Positions 22,150 to 33,418 of a stretch of DNA of 64,000 nucleotides are shown here, piece after piece. Source of the DNA: Epiperipatus broadwayi (Eukaryota > Onychophora > Udeonychophora > Euonychophora > Peripatidae); contig JAQFVV010006454.1 in NCBI GenBank assembly GCA_028023455.1, forward strand, positions 1,223,001 through 1,287,000, in the 5' to 3' direction. A program made the position numbers and the translations under genes. The notes beneath the pieces are model-generated. The model made no database searches. It was given only the letters and a program-made list of their open reading frames with translations, and was not told the DNA's origin. The first letter of the stretch is position 1; every line of letters begins with the position of its first letter.

Positions 22150-22207
22150 ATAAAAACTAATATATGTAGTTCATGCTAAACAGCACTCATCAGTTGGTTC
22201 AGATTAT
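22150..22207 (-). ncRNA. Decayed hammerhead ribozyme, copy A5
   Basis: CTGATGA and a slightly shortened stem II (GTGCTGTTTAGCAT) are present on the minus strand, but the second box reads GAAC instead of GAAA and the stem I partner TTAGT mismatches. It is likely inactive. Confidence 0.65.
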
Positions 22208-22502
22208 CATCTCCCACACATATATGTATATAATCACTGCTCAGCTTATATTAAGATAGCAAATCTTTATACTTTAATGGTCACTGTGACTTCTCATGTA
22301 TAGGATATTATCCATTTAAAGACACAGAAGAGAGATAGGCAGGATGCAGGTTTAATGTATAAATATTTGAAATACAAGAATTCTTCATATCCCTGGAACT
22401 TAATTATAAATATAGGGAATTTGAATTCAGATTTCAATCACCTTTGACTATTACCACTATCTCATACCACTGATACACATGACCACACACATATAAAAAA
22501 AA

Positions 22503-22561
22503 ATAATCACCAATATATGTATTTCATGCTAAAACATCACTCATCAGTTGGTACAGATGAT
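22503..22561 (-). ncRNA. Hammerhead ribozyme, copy A6 (stem II mismatch)
   Basis: The minus strand reads ACCAA, CTGATGA, stem II GTGATGTTTTAGCAT (an internal A-G mismatch and a G-U end pair), GAAA, a short stem III, A, TTGGT. Both core boxes and inner stem I are intact. The outer stem I has one mismatch. Weak activity is possible. Predicted cleavage is between 22513 and 22514. Confidence 0.72.
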
Positions 22562-22699
22562 CATCTCCCACACATATATATAATCAGTGCTCACTTTATG
22601 CATTAAAGTATGTAATAGATGAAATACACAGGCTTAAATATACCTGTGTCTATCTTAATATAAACTGAACACTGATTATATATATATGTGTGGGAGATG

Positions 22700-22758
22700 A
22701 TAATGTGGACCAACTGATGGGTGCTGGTTTAGCATGAAATACATATATTGCTGATTAT
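22700..22758 (+). ncRNA. Decayed hammerhead ribozyme, copy A7
   Basis: The plus strand reads ATAAT, ACCAA, CTGATGG, stem II GTGCTGGTTTAGCAT, GAAA, TTGCT, ATTAT. The last A of the first core box is G, and one inner stem I pair is lost (C for G in TTGGT). It is probably inactive, but the overall fold is clear. Confidence 0.68.
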
Positions 22759-23157
22759 GTATATTTTCTACATGTGTCTGGTCATGTATATCAGTTGTAT
22801 GAGGTAATGTGAATAGTTGAAGGTGCTTAAAAGTCTGAGTTCAAATCCCCTATATTTACAATTAAGTTCCAGGTATATAAAAAATTCCTGTATTTCAAAT
22901 ATTTACACATTAAGCCTGCTTCCTGATCATTTCTCTTCTATGTATTTAAGTGGATAATGTTCTATACATGAGAGATCAGAGTGACTTGAGGTCAACATGG
23001 GCTTGGTATTAGCATAGGATTTTAACTTTCCATCATCAGATTTTCGGTGATATGGATGGCTGAAGAGTTGGAGGAGATTGAAGGATGTCCATTAAAGTAT
23101 GAATACTTGGTATCTTAATATAAACTAAGCACTGATTATATATGTGTGTGGGAGATG

Positions 23158-23187
23158 ATAATCTGGACCAACTGATGAGTGCTGGTT
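23158..23187 (+). ncRNA. Truncated hammerhead ribozyme, copy A8
   Basis: ATAAT, CTGG, ACCAA, CTGATGA and the first half of stem II (GTGCTGGTT) are intact. The repeat stops abruptly at about 23187, removing the GAAA box and stem I partner. It marks the end of the cluster. Confidence 0.65.
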
Positions 23188-23190
23188 CTA

Positions 23191-25465
23191 TTTGATTACA
23201 AAATAATATTATTAAGAGAGGCATTCTTTCTCCATACTTGTATAGTTGATTATTTGTCTAATAATTATATCAGATTATACCACATATTCTATTTAAAGGT
23301 CATATTTCACCTGACTGCTTTATTAATTCCCTCCGAATTTTCATCAGTGTTGATAAAGTTATAAACATTAAAAATTCCAAGAATGGGTGCATTCATTCTA
23401 TTCTTCAACTCAACATATAGATTGCTAATTATCCATACCTAAGGGAAAATGTGTTTCTCCTCTTAATAATGTATATAAGTTTTTAGTAAAATATTTAACA
23501 ATATTGAATGGGGATATGTTTATGAAATAAATTGATTTATGCATTACAGAAATTTTACTTACCATTTAAACTAATTACTGTAGCCTAAATGTTGTCAATC
23601 ATTATTCATTACAAAAAAACAAGTAAATTATCATAAGATACATATATATATATTTTAGTAAATTGCCAAATTCTTATAAATACATGTTCTACACAGTGAA
23701 ATAATGTTAGTAATGTTATATAGCTTTACTCCATATAAAGTCAATTGGTTTCCTATCAAATATATTTGAAATTGATAATCTCATATTAGAAGCAAAGAAT
23801 TATAAAGACTTTCTTTGGCAAAAATATTAATTTATTATCACAAATTTAAAATCCATCAAAAAACCAAGATCAAAATTAGAAAAAATGATAATAAATGAAA
23901 ACCATTTTTTAAAAGCAGAAGTATTATATTAGTTATTAGTTTTCAGTCATTCCATTTAAATTCACTCTCTTGCAGGTCTCTGTAATATTCATTTACAGAG
24001 TTTTATTTATTTGGTAATAAAACTATAACTAAAATATGTATTAAAATAGTAATTTTAAAAAATCTCAAAACATCAATATTAGACAAATGAATTTAACACA
24101 AAAGGCTGATTATATTTTAATCTCAAAGTAATCAATATTCATCTTAATTCAAACCTTAAAAATAAATGTCATATACTTTTCTCTAATTTATTTATATATT
24201 TATGAATATCTTTTTTAAATATTTGTGAAATGTTTATTTTTTTTATAAGAATATGATGTTAAGACACAGATTTTATTCAAAAATACTTTTTTTTAGAAAA
24301 ATACAAGTTAAGAGAAATGTCATAATGTAATCAGAAAGTTGTAATTAGTTAAAAGGGGATGCACCTATAGCTATTATAACTGTTAGTTTTTATCATTTTT
24401 TATTAATTATAAATGAAATTTTAAAAAATAATTTTATTGTTTTATGTATTCTTTATAAATATTTGTTTTGATGTTAAAAAAAGAGTTCAAATAAATTTTA
24501 TTTTGATCCAAATAAATTTTATTGGTTATTTGAAATATCAAATGCTATTGTTCGGATTCCATATTTTAATTTAATACCTTTTTCTGTCCTTGCAAAGTTG
24601 AAATCTTATTTTTAAAAGTAATTTTGACATTTAAACTTTTATTTTTAAAAAGTAATTTAAAAATTATGAAAATGCAATGCAGAATATAGAATATTTTTTA
24701 ATTAAAATAAAAAGTTAAAAATTTAACTTAAATGACTTTTAGAATATATCAAAAAGATATAATGTTAAGGATTAATAAAAAAAAAATTACCAGTCTGTAT
24801 GTAAATATAATCTGCACTAAGTGCATTTCAGTTGCTACAATTTTTTTAAATGGTGAATGTACATTCTTTGATAGCCAATTTCCTTTTTCTAAATCAGATG
24901 AGGTCAATATTCTATTGATTTAAGATTTATTAAGTTAAAATGAAATACAAATAAATAAATTTTTAAATTTATTTTTGGTACATTTTATATTAAATTATCA
25001 AACTTTTTTTTGTTTTTGTAATTATCTAATCAATAAAACTTCAAATTTTTTATAGTATTTAAAACAACATTCTATAAAGTAAAAATCCATATTTGTTTTA
25101 TAAAAAATCAAAAATACATAAAAAAAATACATCAAAAATGCAATATATCATCATTTAATATTATTTTAATCTTTCATATGAAGTGTATTAGAGTAATAAA
25201 TTGATAATAGTCCTGTATTTTATTTTTAGATTTTTTTAATTGTATTGTTGAAACAAATAAAAATTAATTTTGTTTTTTCATTATCAATTTTTAAATTTTT
25301 TATTTAAACATGAATTTAATAATTGAAATTACTCTAAAAAATTGTTGCCAGTTAAAAACAATACAATGCAATGTTACTAGGCCATGATTTTTAAAATACA
25401 GTGATTTTTTTTTTTTATCCCTTTACTTTTTTTCTACTCTGTCTTTAATATTTCATTTTTAGGGA
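23191..25465. other. AT-rich intergenic DNA
   Basis: No gene or repeat family is recognised. There are long T and A runs and a short (TA)n at 23641-23652. The few open frames have extremely AT-biased composition and no motif. Confidence 0.4.
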
Positions 25466-26240
25466 TTTTTTTTTTTTGGGGGGGGGGGCTTTTTTTTTTA
25501 CTTTTTAAATCAATTTTCATTACCTTTTTTAAAAAATAAAAACAAAAAATAACTTCTGGCTCTAACTTTTACAAAGTATTTCTCAATCCACCCTCTTACC
25601 CCCCAAAAAATTAAAATAAAGTCAAAACTTCTTACTTTTTCAACCTTCATTTTCTTTTTTGTTTAAAAAAATACCTTGGCAATCTTTTTTTTTGCCTATA
25701 TGGTAATTTTTTCTGATTTTATTTGTATACCACTGATATACTAAAACTTATTTTAAAACCAATTTTTATTACCTTTTTTAAAAAGTAAAAACAAACCAAA
25801 AATAACTTTTGTCTTTAACTTTTGTCTCAGTAAAGACAAAGTATTTCTCAACCCACTCCCTCCCCTCAAAAAAAAAATTAAAATAAGTTCAAAATTTTGG
25901 ACTTTTTCAACTTTCATTGCCTTTTTTTTTTAAGATGGCGACTATATGGCAACCTTTTTTTTGGCTTTATTTGTATTACACGATGTCTATTTTGCCATTT
26001 TTAAAAACAACTTTTTTTATTAATTACATTTTTTGATCCTTTCAACATACCACCCCAAAAAAATTACAATAACATCAAAACTTCAAACTTTTACAACTTT
26101 CATTTTCTTTTTTCAGGTTATAAATACGGTAACTTTTTTGGGGCTATACAGAAATTTGTATTACATTTCTATTTTGCTCTTTTTAAAAAGAACTTTTACT
26201 ATTAATCACATTTTTTAATCCTTTTATTTTTTTTACTATG
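25466..26240. repeat. T-rich degenerate tandem repeat, three units, with T12-G11-C-T10 tract
   Basis: Three diverged units of about 200-260 bases share, in order, a pyrimidine piece ending CCC-AAAA, AAAATTAAAATAA, TCAAAACTTC, CAACTTTCATTTTC, a GGCAAC/GGTAAC piece, and TTTATTTGTAT. Anchor positions are about 25595, 25855 and 26055. The array begins with the homopolymer block T12-G11-C-T10 at 25466-25499, remarkable in DNA this AT-rich. Confidence 0.65.
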
Positions 26241-26244
26241 TCTT

Positions 26245-26745
26245 TAGAAGCCTGACTGACATCGGTAAGTGGCACAATTTGTATGCCATTTTATTTGTCT
26301 TGTATAATTTCTCAAGAAAGTGTGAGTTTTCACATGAGATTGGCCAAATTATGTTTGCTTTACCCTTTCCCAATGTTTTGCATATTCTAAGTTGTGTAGG
26401 GAAGAGTGGGGATGGTGTGACAATTCTTAGTGAGTCAGACTATGTGATTTAAGTAGAAATGGAATTACTCTGTTATGGAGATATCAAAACTTGTGGCCAC
26501 TTGAAATCCAAACACTGTCAGATTGTACAGTAGTGACTAGTGAATTGTGTGAATTTACATAAAGTGTCTTGAAGCACAAACCAGGCCATAATGTTTCTGT
26601 GCAATGTCATCAAGCAGCCTGCAAGTGCTAAGATAAACACAACTGTTTTCTTAGCTGTAAGTGTAGGCTGTGTAAATGGAATTTGTAGCTGTTTTGGACT
26701 GGCAACAATGACAATAGGCAGTCCAATCTGGCTAAGTAATTAGTA
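26245..26745 (+). other. GC-richer island with Cys-rich coding remnant
   Basis: This block of about 500 bases is GC-richer than both sides. On the plus strand around 26589-26690 one frame reads HNVSVQCHQAACKC, a stop, then DKHNCFLSCKCRLCKWN. The CxC and CxCxxC spacing resembles Cys-rich zinc-binding tails found on some transposon-encoded and CXC-type proteins. Upstream frames are broken by stops. I take it for a decayed coding segment, probably from a mobile element. The family is not identified. Confidence 0.35.
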
Positions 26746-29214
26746 CCAAGTATTAAATTAGGAAATAAACAAAAATTCTTAATAAACAGCAGTAAGGTAT
26801 TATTATCAAAAGGTTTTGGATTAACATGTAGGCTATAAAAATATTTAGGAATAAATATTTTTCATATTTATCTTGTTAATAAAAACTACAAATAATAAAA
26901 AATCTCTTAAAGAATGTAAAATTGATCTTGTAGTAATACGAAAAATTAATAAAATAATTTTTGATAATAGGTATTTTTATATTTTTAGTCTCTGATGTCA
27001 TTAAAGGTTACTTGACTAAATTTTCTCTAGAAAGTTATGAAAATTTAATTAAACTGAAATATGATACACCTACATGTTTAAAAATAAAAATTTAATAATA
27101 ATATAAAAAAACAATAAGTAAAACATAAATATAATTTATATAAATGTAATTTATTTTCACATTCTAAGTAAAAGATTATGCAATGCAACCTTGCTAGTAC
27201 CTTTTCAAATTTGTTCAATATGATTAAGTCTTGTTTTTTTAATTTTTATTTATTGAAGACACTTTTTGTTCTTTGAAATTGCTTTATAAATATTAGCTAC
27301 TTGAATCTATATATTATACTTGGAAAACTAACAATTTATAAATTCTCATTTATTAAATAAAAAATGAAAACTTAACAATTCTGTAAAAAAAAACCATAGA
27401 TATTTGAAATTTATTTTTTGTTTTCAGAACAGAAAGAAAATAATATGCTGTATAAGTACATTAATATTATTATATTATTTTGTGATACTGCAATATCTGT
27501 CAAAGGCCTGATTCATCCTAAGACCCAAAATTTTACCACAATTTTGCATTCAATGATTATACTTTAATTTTAATTTTTGCTCTTAGATGACATGAGTAAT
27601 TAAAAGGTAAAATGTTCTATAGTTTAAGTACCAACTTGAAAATCTTCAGATACGGTAGTTTATATTATGCTTACAAGAAAATGACATTTTTTGTGTATAG
27701 TTATTTTTTAATTTTAGAAACACTTTTATTAATTTAAAACATAATATAATTATAAAAATAAATTACATGTTATGTTTACTATTCAAAATATATTTTAAGA
27801 AAACAGTATTAAAACTTATATAGTAAGAAATAAAATATTTTTTACTTTATTCTAGTAAAATCAAAAATATATCTTTTTTTTACATTTCAAATGTAATTTT
27901 AGTTTTAAAAAAAAATATTTTATTTAAATTATTAGAAAATATTTTTTTAATAATCAATGTGCAAAAAATAGTTTTATTTTTGCTATATGCTTTAACCAAA
28001 CTGAAGGCTAAATGTGTATAGTATTATTCTTATAATTTGAGTCTAAATTTAATTACATTTAATGAAATATGAAAAGATTAAAATCCTTCCAAATCAGTAA
28101 ACAAAATATTTTTTCTAATAACAACTCTGAGCAGTCATCTGAAATGGAAAGTATTGTTCAGATTAACCAAGGATATTACTTATTTACATTGTTACAATAT
28201 TAAAAGTAAGAAATTGACTAAATATTGCTAGATATTTAAATTTATAGATTTTAAATTCTCTCATTAACTTGTCCATTGTTTTAAAATAATAAAATGTTTT
28301 TGTGAGCAAATATATTAAAAGATTGTTTTAATGAATTAGTACTTAGTTTGACACTTAAAGATTACAGCCTCTTTGGAAATCTTGAATTCAAGAAATTGTA
28401 ACTATTCTTTCCATTTTATGTAATATACTACTGTATATGTATTGGAATATGAGTAAAACTATTGGTGAAATAAAGCAAATATATTATCTAATACTAAGTT
28501 TTTTAGCAGCACTATTTGTTTGTGTCTTACAAAGTTCCAAGTCATGTGTTGGTGTGTGTAAATAAAATGTCCATTATGGAAAAAATATTAAAGAAGGTTA
28601 AGTGACTAATTGAAAGTACTCCTGCAGTTTGTTATAGTTTTTATAAATATATTTTCACCATTATAGTGATTATATATATATTGTTAAACACACTATTTTT
28701 AATCTGTTTAACTGCAAACTCAATCTTTCTATTTTAAATGGGTGTTGTCCTTACATATTCTTGTATATGTGAGTATTTTATCTTTATAAGTAAATCTTTT
28801 TTTTATTATATACTGATAAGCTTACCATTTATTACAAATGTAAGCTTTCAAATGATATATATTTTAAAAGTTAATATTTGATCTTTGTAAAATATTAAAA
28901 TATGATAGCATGTTGAGAGCCTGGGAAAATTAAATGATTACTTCTTTTCTTAATATAATTTAAGCTAAGGAAATCAATCCATTACTGAAAATAAATAAAA
29001 AAGTTCTATAAGAAATAATAATAATAACCAATTTTATTAAAACAACTATTACATGTAAATCATTTAAGCTTCTAAACTTTTAAGTTCTTTAAAACAAACA
29101 TTGGTAACCAACTAGTACATAGGTACCCTACATTATATATAAGGCTTTATATAGTATTAATACTAAAAAGAAAAAATATTACAAAATTGACAACTCAGTT
29201 ATAGAGTTGTTTTA
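26746..29214. other. AT-rich intergenic DNA
   Basis: No gene, RNA or repeat family is recognised over about 2.4 kb. It consists of poly-A/T-rich sequence with occasional short palindromes. Confidence 0.4.
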
Positions 29215-29760
29215 CTTTATATTAAAGCAGTCACTGATAAGATTAATAGAAGACTATCTAATTTTATTAATAAGACTACCTTTTCCATTAGCAAAAAAGT
29301 TGTTGATTTTCTTCATAATCCTAAAGATAAAGTACTGCACGCATCTATAAATTTTCATGTTTACAGAGCCCAAGAAATTATGTGAGTCAATCAAATAGAT
29401 GTATTTGTATCAGAGTTAGAGAGTATTAAAATGCCTTTCATCTAAAGTTGTTTGCATCAGATTTACATTGCATATTTGGCTTAAATAATACTAAGATATC
29501 AAGCTAATTTGGAAAAATATAATTTAAGAACTGTAAGAGAGTCGATTGAAATATTAACAACAGTTCAAACAAATGTAATAAAATTCAGAGCATTCCAACT
29601 TCATAAAAATCAATTATTTATCTCTTTCTTCTAAAATAAATTTGGATTCAACTAATTATAAAAGTGAAGAAAGGAAATAAAAAAAAATTGTTAATCTACT
29701 TTTTCTGAATGGTCAACCACTAAAGATATATATATATATATTAATGATCACTCTTTAGTT
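29215..29760 (+). other. Possible decayed coding sequence, family unknown
   Basis: Plus-strand frames look protein-like for AT-rich DNA. About 52 codons at roughly 29223-29380 include RRLSNFINKTTFSISKK and HASINFHVYRAQEIM, and about 42 codons at 29500-29634 include YNLRTVRESIEILTTV. Several stops and frame changes separate them. The composition (charged, low repetition) suggests an old retroelement or transposon ORF, possibly the N-terminal part of a Penelope-like element, but I cannot align it with confidence. Confidence 0.25.
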
Positions 29761-31300
29761 CACGCAGTTACTCTTTAAGACATATCAGCTATTCATTAAA
29801 TCTTAACCTTGATTAAAATGAATGTTATTTCATCAAAAGTCCAGAAATTAAAAACAATAAAACGTCCATATTTTCATCATAAAACCATGAAAATATTCGT
29901 AATAATATATTATCCACATAGAAATATATGTAAATAAATTGAGTAGCTGTGCATTTCAATCACAGAATTTAATTAAAACATACTTCAACTACTCACGCTA
30001 TCTCATACTGCTGACACACTATGTATTATATATTAGAGTGCAGGTATACAAAAGCCGGTACTGTAGAAAAAAATTATATATTAAAACATACTTCATAAAA
30101 AAAACTGATCAATCAAAGGGAAGTAATGATCGAGACTGGTTATAACCTCCGAGTTTATGTCTCAAAGATCGTGTGCTAGCTTGTTAAGCCTAAAACTCGA
30201 GATCAATATCCATTGAAGGAGCTATCTAACAAATAAAATATAAAGATGTTTATTTAAATATAATTAAGATTGACTACGATATCACCATCTTGTGTTTTAA
30301 CTTTTGTGAATAATAAAAACTGCAAAAGTTCGTGTTATACCTCATTTGATATCTTAGTTTTTTAGCGTGAAAAATAAAAATAACTCTTTGTAATTATATC
30401 CTCTGCAAATATATTTACTATATGCAATACAGCTTAAGTATGTATGTGTATAATATTTTTTGTAAAATATAAAAATTAAGTGCATTTATATTAATACATT
30501 AATATATATTTATATTCATAGTTTTGTTTAAAACAAAAATATAATATAATAAATCTTTCAATAGAATGATTCTATCTCATTTTAATAATAATTGCGTAAT
30601 TGCAATTATTTTTTACATTAAATTGTTCTTCTAACTTCTTAAAGCTCTTTGCTTTAAAGATATTTAAATACCAAAGGCTTTAAGAAGATTTACAACCCTA
30701 ATCGTATTAAACGTAGGGGCTGATAAATTGTTAATAAAATAAAAATTAAATAACCTATAGTTTAAATGTAATGCATGCACCTGTCAAGTTTCGTTTCCAT
30801 TTGAAAAGGGATACTTTTATTTTAGTTTTCAACAAATCCTATTCTTTAGTCCGCAAGAAAATTAGAATATGTTAGAGCATGTTGATCTAAATTACCATTA
30901 CAAACTGATTTAACTAATAATAAATATCTAGAGTATTGTCGCGCGTATTTGATTTATACCCCTCTTAAAGGAAGAAAAAGTTTACATTCATAACAATTTT
31001 TATTTAAATAAAACAAATTCGACACAACGCGTGCAAAGTTTGGTTGACCAAAAACACACTCATATTAAGAGATAGAAAACAAAATATTCATGTTCTAATA
31101 TTTAAATTGAAATGGATGTTTTTTTATATACCTATTTGCGCTTTTTTAAACAAAAATGTAATATTTATAAATGTCGATTATAATAATTAACTATTAAATT
31201 AATATTTTATTATGCATAAAATAATGTTTTATGACTTGAATATTTTGATACTTAAAATAAATTGTTATATTTTTAAACGCGTTTTATTTTGATTGTTGTC
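29761..31300. other. Upstream intergenic DNA of Fer3, with a scrap of family A
   Basis: Around 29980-30020 a piece reading CTACTCACGCTATCTCATAC then TGCTGACACAC matches the A-box side of the ribozyme repeat, without a ribozyme. From about 30100 onward the sequence becomes less monotonous toward the gene. No other coding sequence is seen. Confidence 0.4.
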
Positions 31301-31926
31301 AGAAGACGCCAATATTGTTAAGCACATCTGCATAAAAATGACATTTTCTAACACCTTACATTGCCGGTTTTAACAAAGATTTGAAACTCACTAATAACTA
31401 ATGCTGATAAATGGGTGCTATAATAAGCTCGGTTAATCTTTTAGGTGAGATGTTATCTATAAATTTGTTGTCGCATTTTAATTTCTTTTTAATAATAAAA
31501 ATAAAAGCGGCTAAATCTTTTGACATTTTATAATTTTAGGCATTATTAAAATTCTCCTCTTTTTTGTATTTAAAAAAAAAAGATTTTATTGACAAAAAAA
31601 AAGTCATTTTAAAAACTGACGTTCTCTTTCGTCCCGAATACTCTAAAAGGATTGGTTACTGACCACTCTGCAAATGAATGACGTGCTCTCAGAATTTTCT
31701 TTAAGCTAACATCTGCAAAGGGTCTAATTTGTTTCTGCACCTTCCTTTATGTATTCTTCCTAAAAGGAACAATAATAATTTAATTTTCCATTTATTATTT
31801 TCTTTTAATAACACATAGAGATTATTATAATGATTAAGACTGAAAAATATTTTTCTCGCAAGTTTGTTAATGCATATTAGTTTTACCCCCTCCCCTGTGC
31901 TAAAGCACTCTTATACAATCTCGCAT
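31301..31926 (+). promoter_or_regulatory. Candidate proximal regulatory region of Fer3
   Basis: The 600 bases before the TATA box are less AT-biased than flanking DNA. Two E boxes of the CATCTG (=CAGATG) type preferred by atonal/Ptf1-related bHLH dimers lie at 31325-31330 and 31710-31715. An inverted CCAAT (ATTGG) lies at about 31651-31655 and a CCAAT at about 31310. These six- and five-base motifs are frequent by chance, so the regulatory role is inference from position. Confidence 0.35.
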
Positions 31927-31934
31927 TATATAAA
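31927..31934 (+). promoter_or_regulatory. TATA box of Fer3
   Basis: TATATAAA lies 99 bases upstream of the chosen start codon in a locally GC-richer setting (CTCGCATTATATAAAGCAGC). A start of transcription would be expected near 31957. A TCATTC initiator-like sequence lies at 31975-31980, a little far from the TATA box. Confidence 0.6.
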
Positions 31935-32032
31935 GCAGCGTTGTGATACATTGGTTATATAGCTTTCCAAATATTCATTCGTGAAGAACCGGACGAAAAA
32001 AACTTGTGTTCATTCCAATAGCATATTATCAA

Positions 32033-32704
32033 ATGAGAATGTCCGGGGCTTTAACTGCGGTTAATGACAATAATATTTTTAATTCCTTTGTGGATCCGAC
32101 TACCTCATACTTTGAAGTTGCTAATTTAGAATTTCCTTATGAAGTAACGGCTTGCATTAATTTGCAACAACAATCTTTTGCGTGTACAGACCCAAACGGA
32201 TATAATTCTCTTGACTTTAATTCAATGTACTTTGGGACAGGTGCTCCATTACAACATAGCCCTCCAGCAGGATGGACTCCTCATCAAAATTTTCCTTATC
32301 AACCTCCACCTGTGGACATTTCATGTTCATTATCTAGTAATATAGGAAATGCGACTGCTGGAGGAATACACGGGAATACGGGAATTACGAAGCCGAAGAC
32401 TCGACGTCGCGTGGCCACACTTGCGCAAAGAAGAGCCGCTAACATCCGCGAGAGACGACGAATGTTCAACCTCAATGAAGCTTTCGATATTCTGCGTAAA
32501 AAAGTCCCCACATTCGCTTACGAAAAAAGACTTTCGCGAATCGAAACTTTGAGGCTCGCCATTACATATATCGCTTTCATGTCGGATGTCATTATGGGTA
32601 AGGATGCTAGTCAAGCTCGGCTTAGATTTTATGGTAAAACTCAAGGTATTACAGGAAGTTTGTGGTCATCAAATGACTCAAAAGATACTGCTATCATATC
32701 ATGA
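32033..32704 (+). CDS. Fer3: Fer3 / FERD3L-family bHLH transcription factor
   Basis: This is a nuclear class II (Ptf1/Fer) basic helix-loop-helix factor. Members bind E boxes as heterodimers with E proteins (Daughterless/TCF) and act in neural and other cell-fate decisions. The single open frame encodes 223 residues. Residues 1-120 are low-complexity and weakly conserved, with an aromatic/Pro-rich stretch (FPYQPPPV near 87-94). [11 protein letters not shown] lead-in at 123-132 is followed by the bHLH at about 131-187: basic region [11 protein letters not shown] (133-143, with the E-box-reading Glu140), helix 1 [16 protein letters not shown], loop TFAYEKR, helix 2 [17 protein letters not shown]. 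The FNLNEAF and [21 protein letters not shown] segments are signatures of Fer3/FERD3L. The C-terminal tail is short. The frame is open from 31985, but ATG 32033 (or 32039) is the likely start, because the longer frame begins with GTG. No intron splits it. TATA and polyA signals flank it. It is the only intact gene in the window. Confidence 0.95.
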   Translation: MRMSGALTAVNDNNIFNSFVDPTTSYFEVANLEFPYEVTACINLQQQSFACTDPNGYNSLDFNSMYFGTGAPLQHSPPAGWTPHQNFPYQPPPVDISCSLSSNIGNATAGGIHGNTGITKPKTRRRVATLAQRRAANIRERRRMFNLNEAFDILRKKVPTFAYEKRLSRIETLRLAITYIAFMSDVIMGKDASQARLRFYGKTQGITGSLWSSNDSKDTAIIS

Positions 32705-32725
32705 TTGAAACATTTATTTTGTGTA

Positions 32726-32731
32726 AATAAA
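32726..32731 (+). terminator. Polyadenylation signal of Fer3
   Basis: AATAAA lies 22 bases after the TGA stop, followed by TTTGTAAAAATG. A second AATAAA-like site lies near 32873-32879 and could serve as an alternative end. Confidence 0.6.
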
Positions 32732-33208
32732 AACTTTGTAAAAATGAACTTCAGTGCGGCAAGTTATAAGTATATGTATAATGTGATTTCATCATCAAAA
32801 TTTGAACTGGTTTTAAACAAACAGTACAAAATATCAGGTAACTTTTAATAAATTTCGCACTTCATATCTTTAAAATAAAGTATATGCAATTTACAAATAT
32901 TCTTTCATCGGTGTTTGTAGATATGAATGTATTGTAACATAATTTTCTTTAAGTAAAATCAAGGTTGTTTTAACCAGAAGTAAAATTAAGTTGTGTGATT
33001 TTATTATTATTATTTTTCTTGTTTTTAAAAATACTTAAAATCTAAATTACGGGGATGGATGAATTAAAAAATATTTACTTACTCAAGAGGTGACTTTGAA
33101 CATCTATATATGTACACATATACAAAAAAAAAAAAAAGCTTAATTAAATTTTAAAAACTTGTATTAATCATAATAAAACTTTTACTTATAGTTAGATAGA
33201 CAAAATGT
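32732..33208. other. 3' flank of Fer3
   Basis: AT-rich, non-coding. It may include a longer 3' untranslated region if the second AATAAA near 32875 is used. Confidence 0.4.

Positions 33209-33418
<210 letters not shown>

Larger units (their letters stand above)
22010..23190. mobile_element. Cluster of four ribozyme repeat copies (A5-A8)
   Basis: Two copies lie head to tail (22010-22290 and about 22290-22610) with ribozymes on the minus strand. They are followed by two copies in the opposite orientation (about 22615-22925 and 22926-23187) with ribozymes on the plus strand. The head-to-tail copies are 353 bases apart, measured at the cleavage site. At 22280-22340 the family tail (CTCATGTATAGGATATTATC) runs straight into the head (GGCAGGATGCAGGTTTAATG), which is the expected junction of a multimeric or circular RNA intermediate. 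The 22.28 kb copy lacks about 150 bases of the tail found in copies A1 and A2. Confidence 0.85.

Noticed and set aside
23330-23360. A further CTGATGA (minus strand) near 23342 as hammerhead
   Set aside because: No stem II and no GAAA box at the right distance; a chance occurrence outside the repeat family.
32006-32032. Nine extra N-terminal codons for Fer3 starting at GTG
   Set aside because: A nuclear animal gene should start at ATG; 32033 is the first ATG in frame and lies 99 bases after the TATA box.
32299-32644. Open frames antisense to, or shifted within, the Fer3 gene
   Set aside because: They are shadows of the conserved bHLH coding region; the Fer3 frame alone has family similarity.
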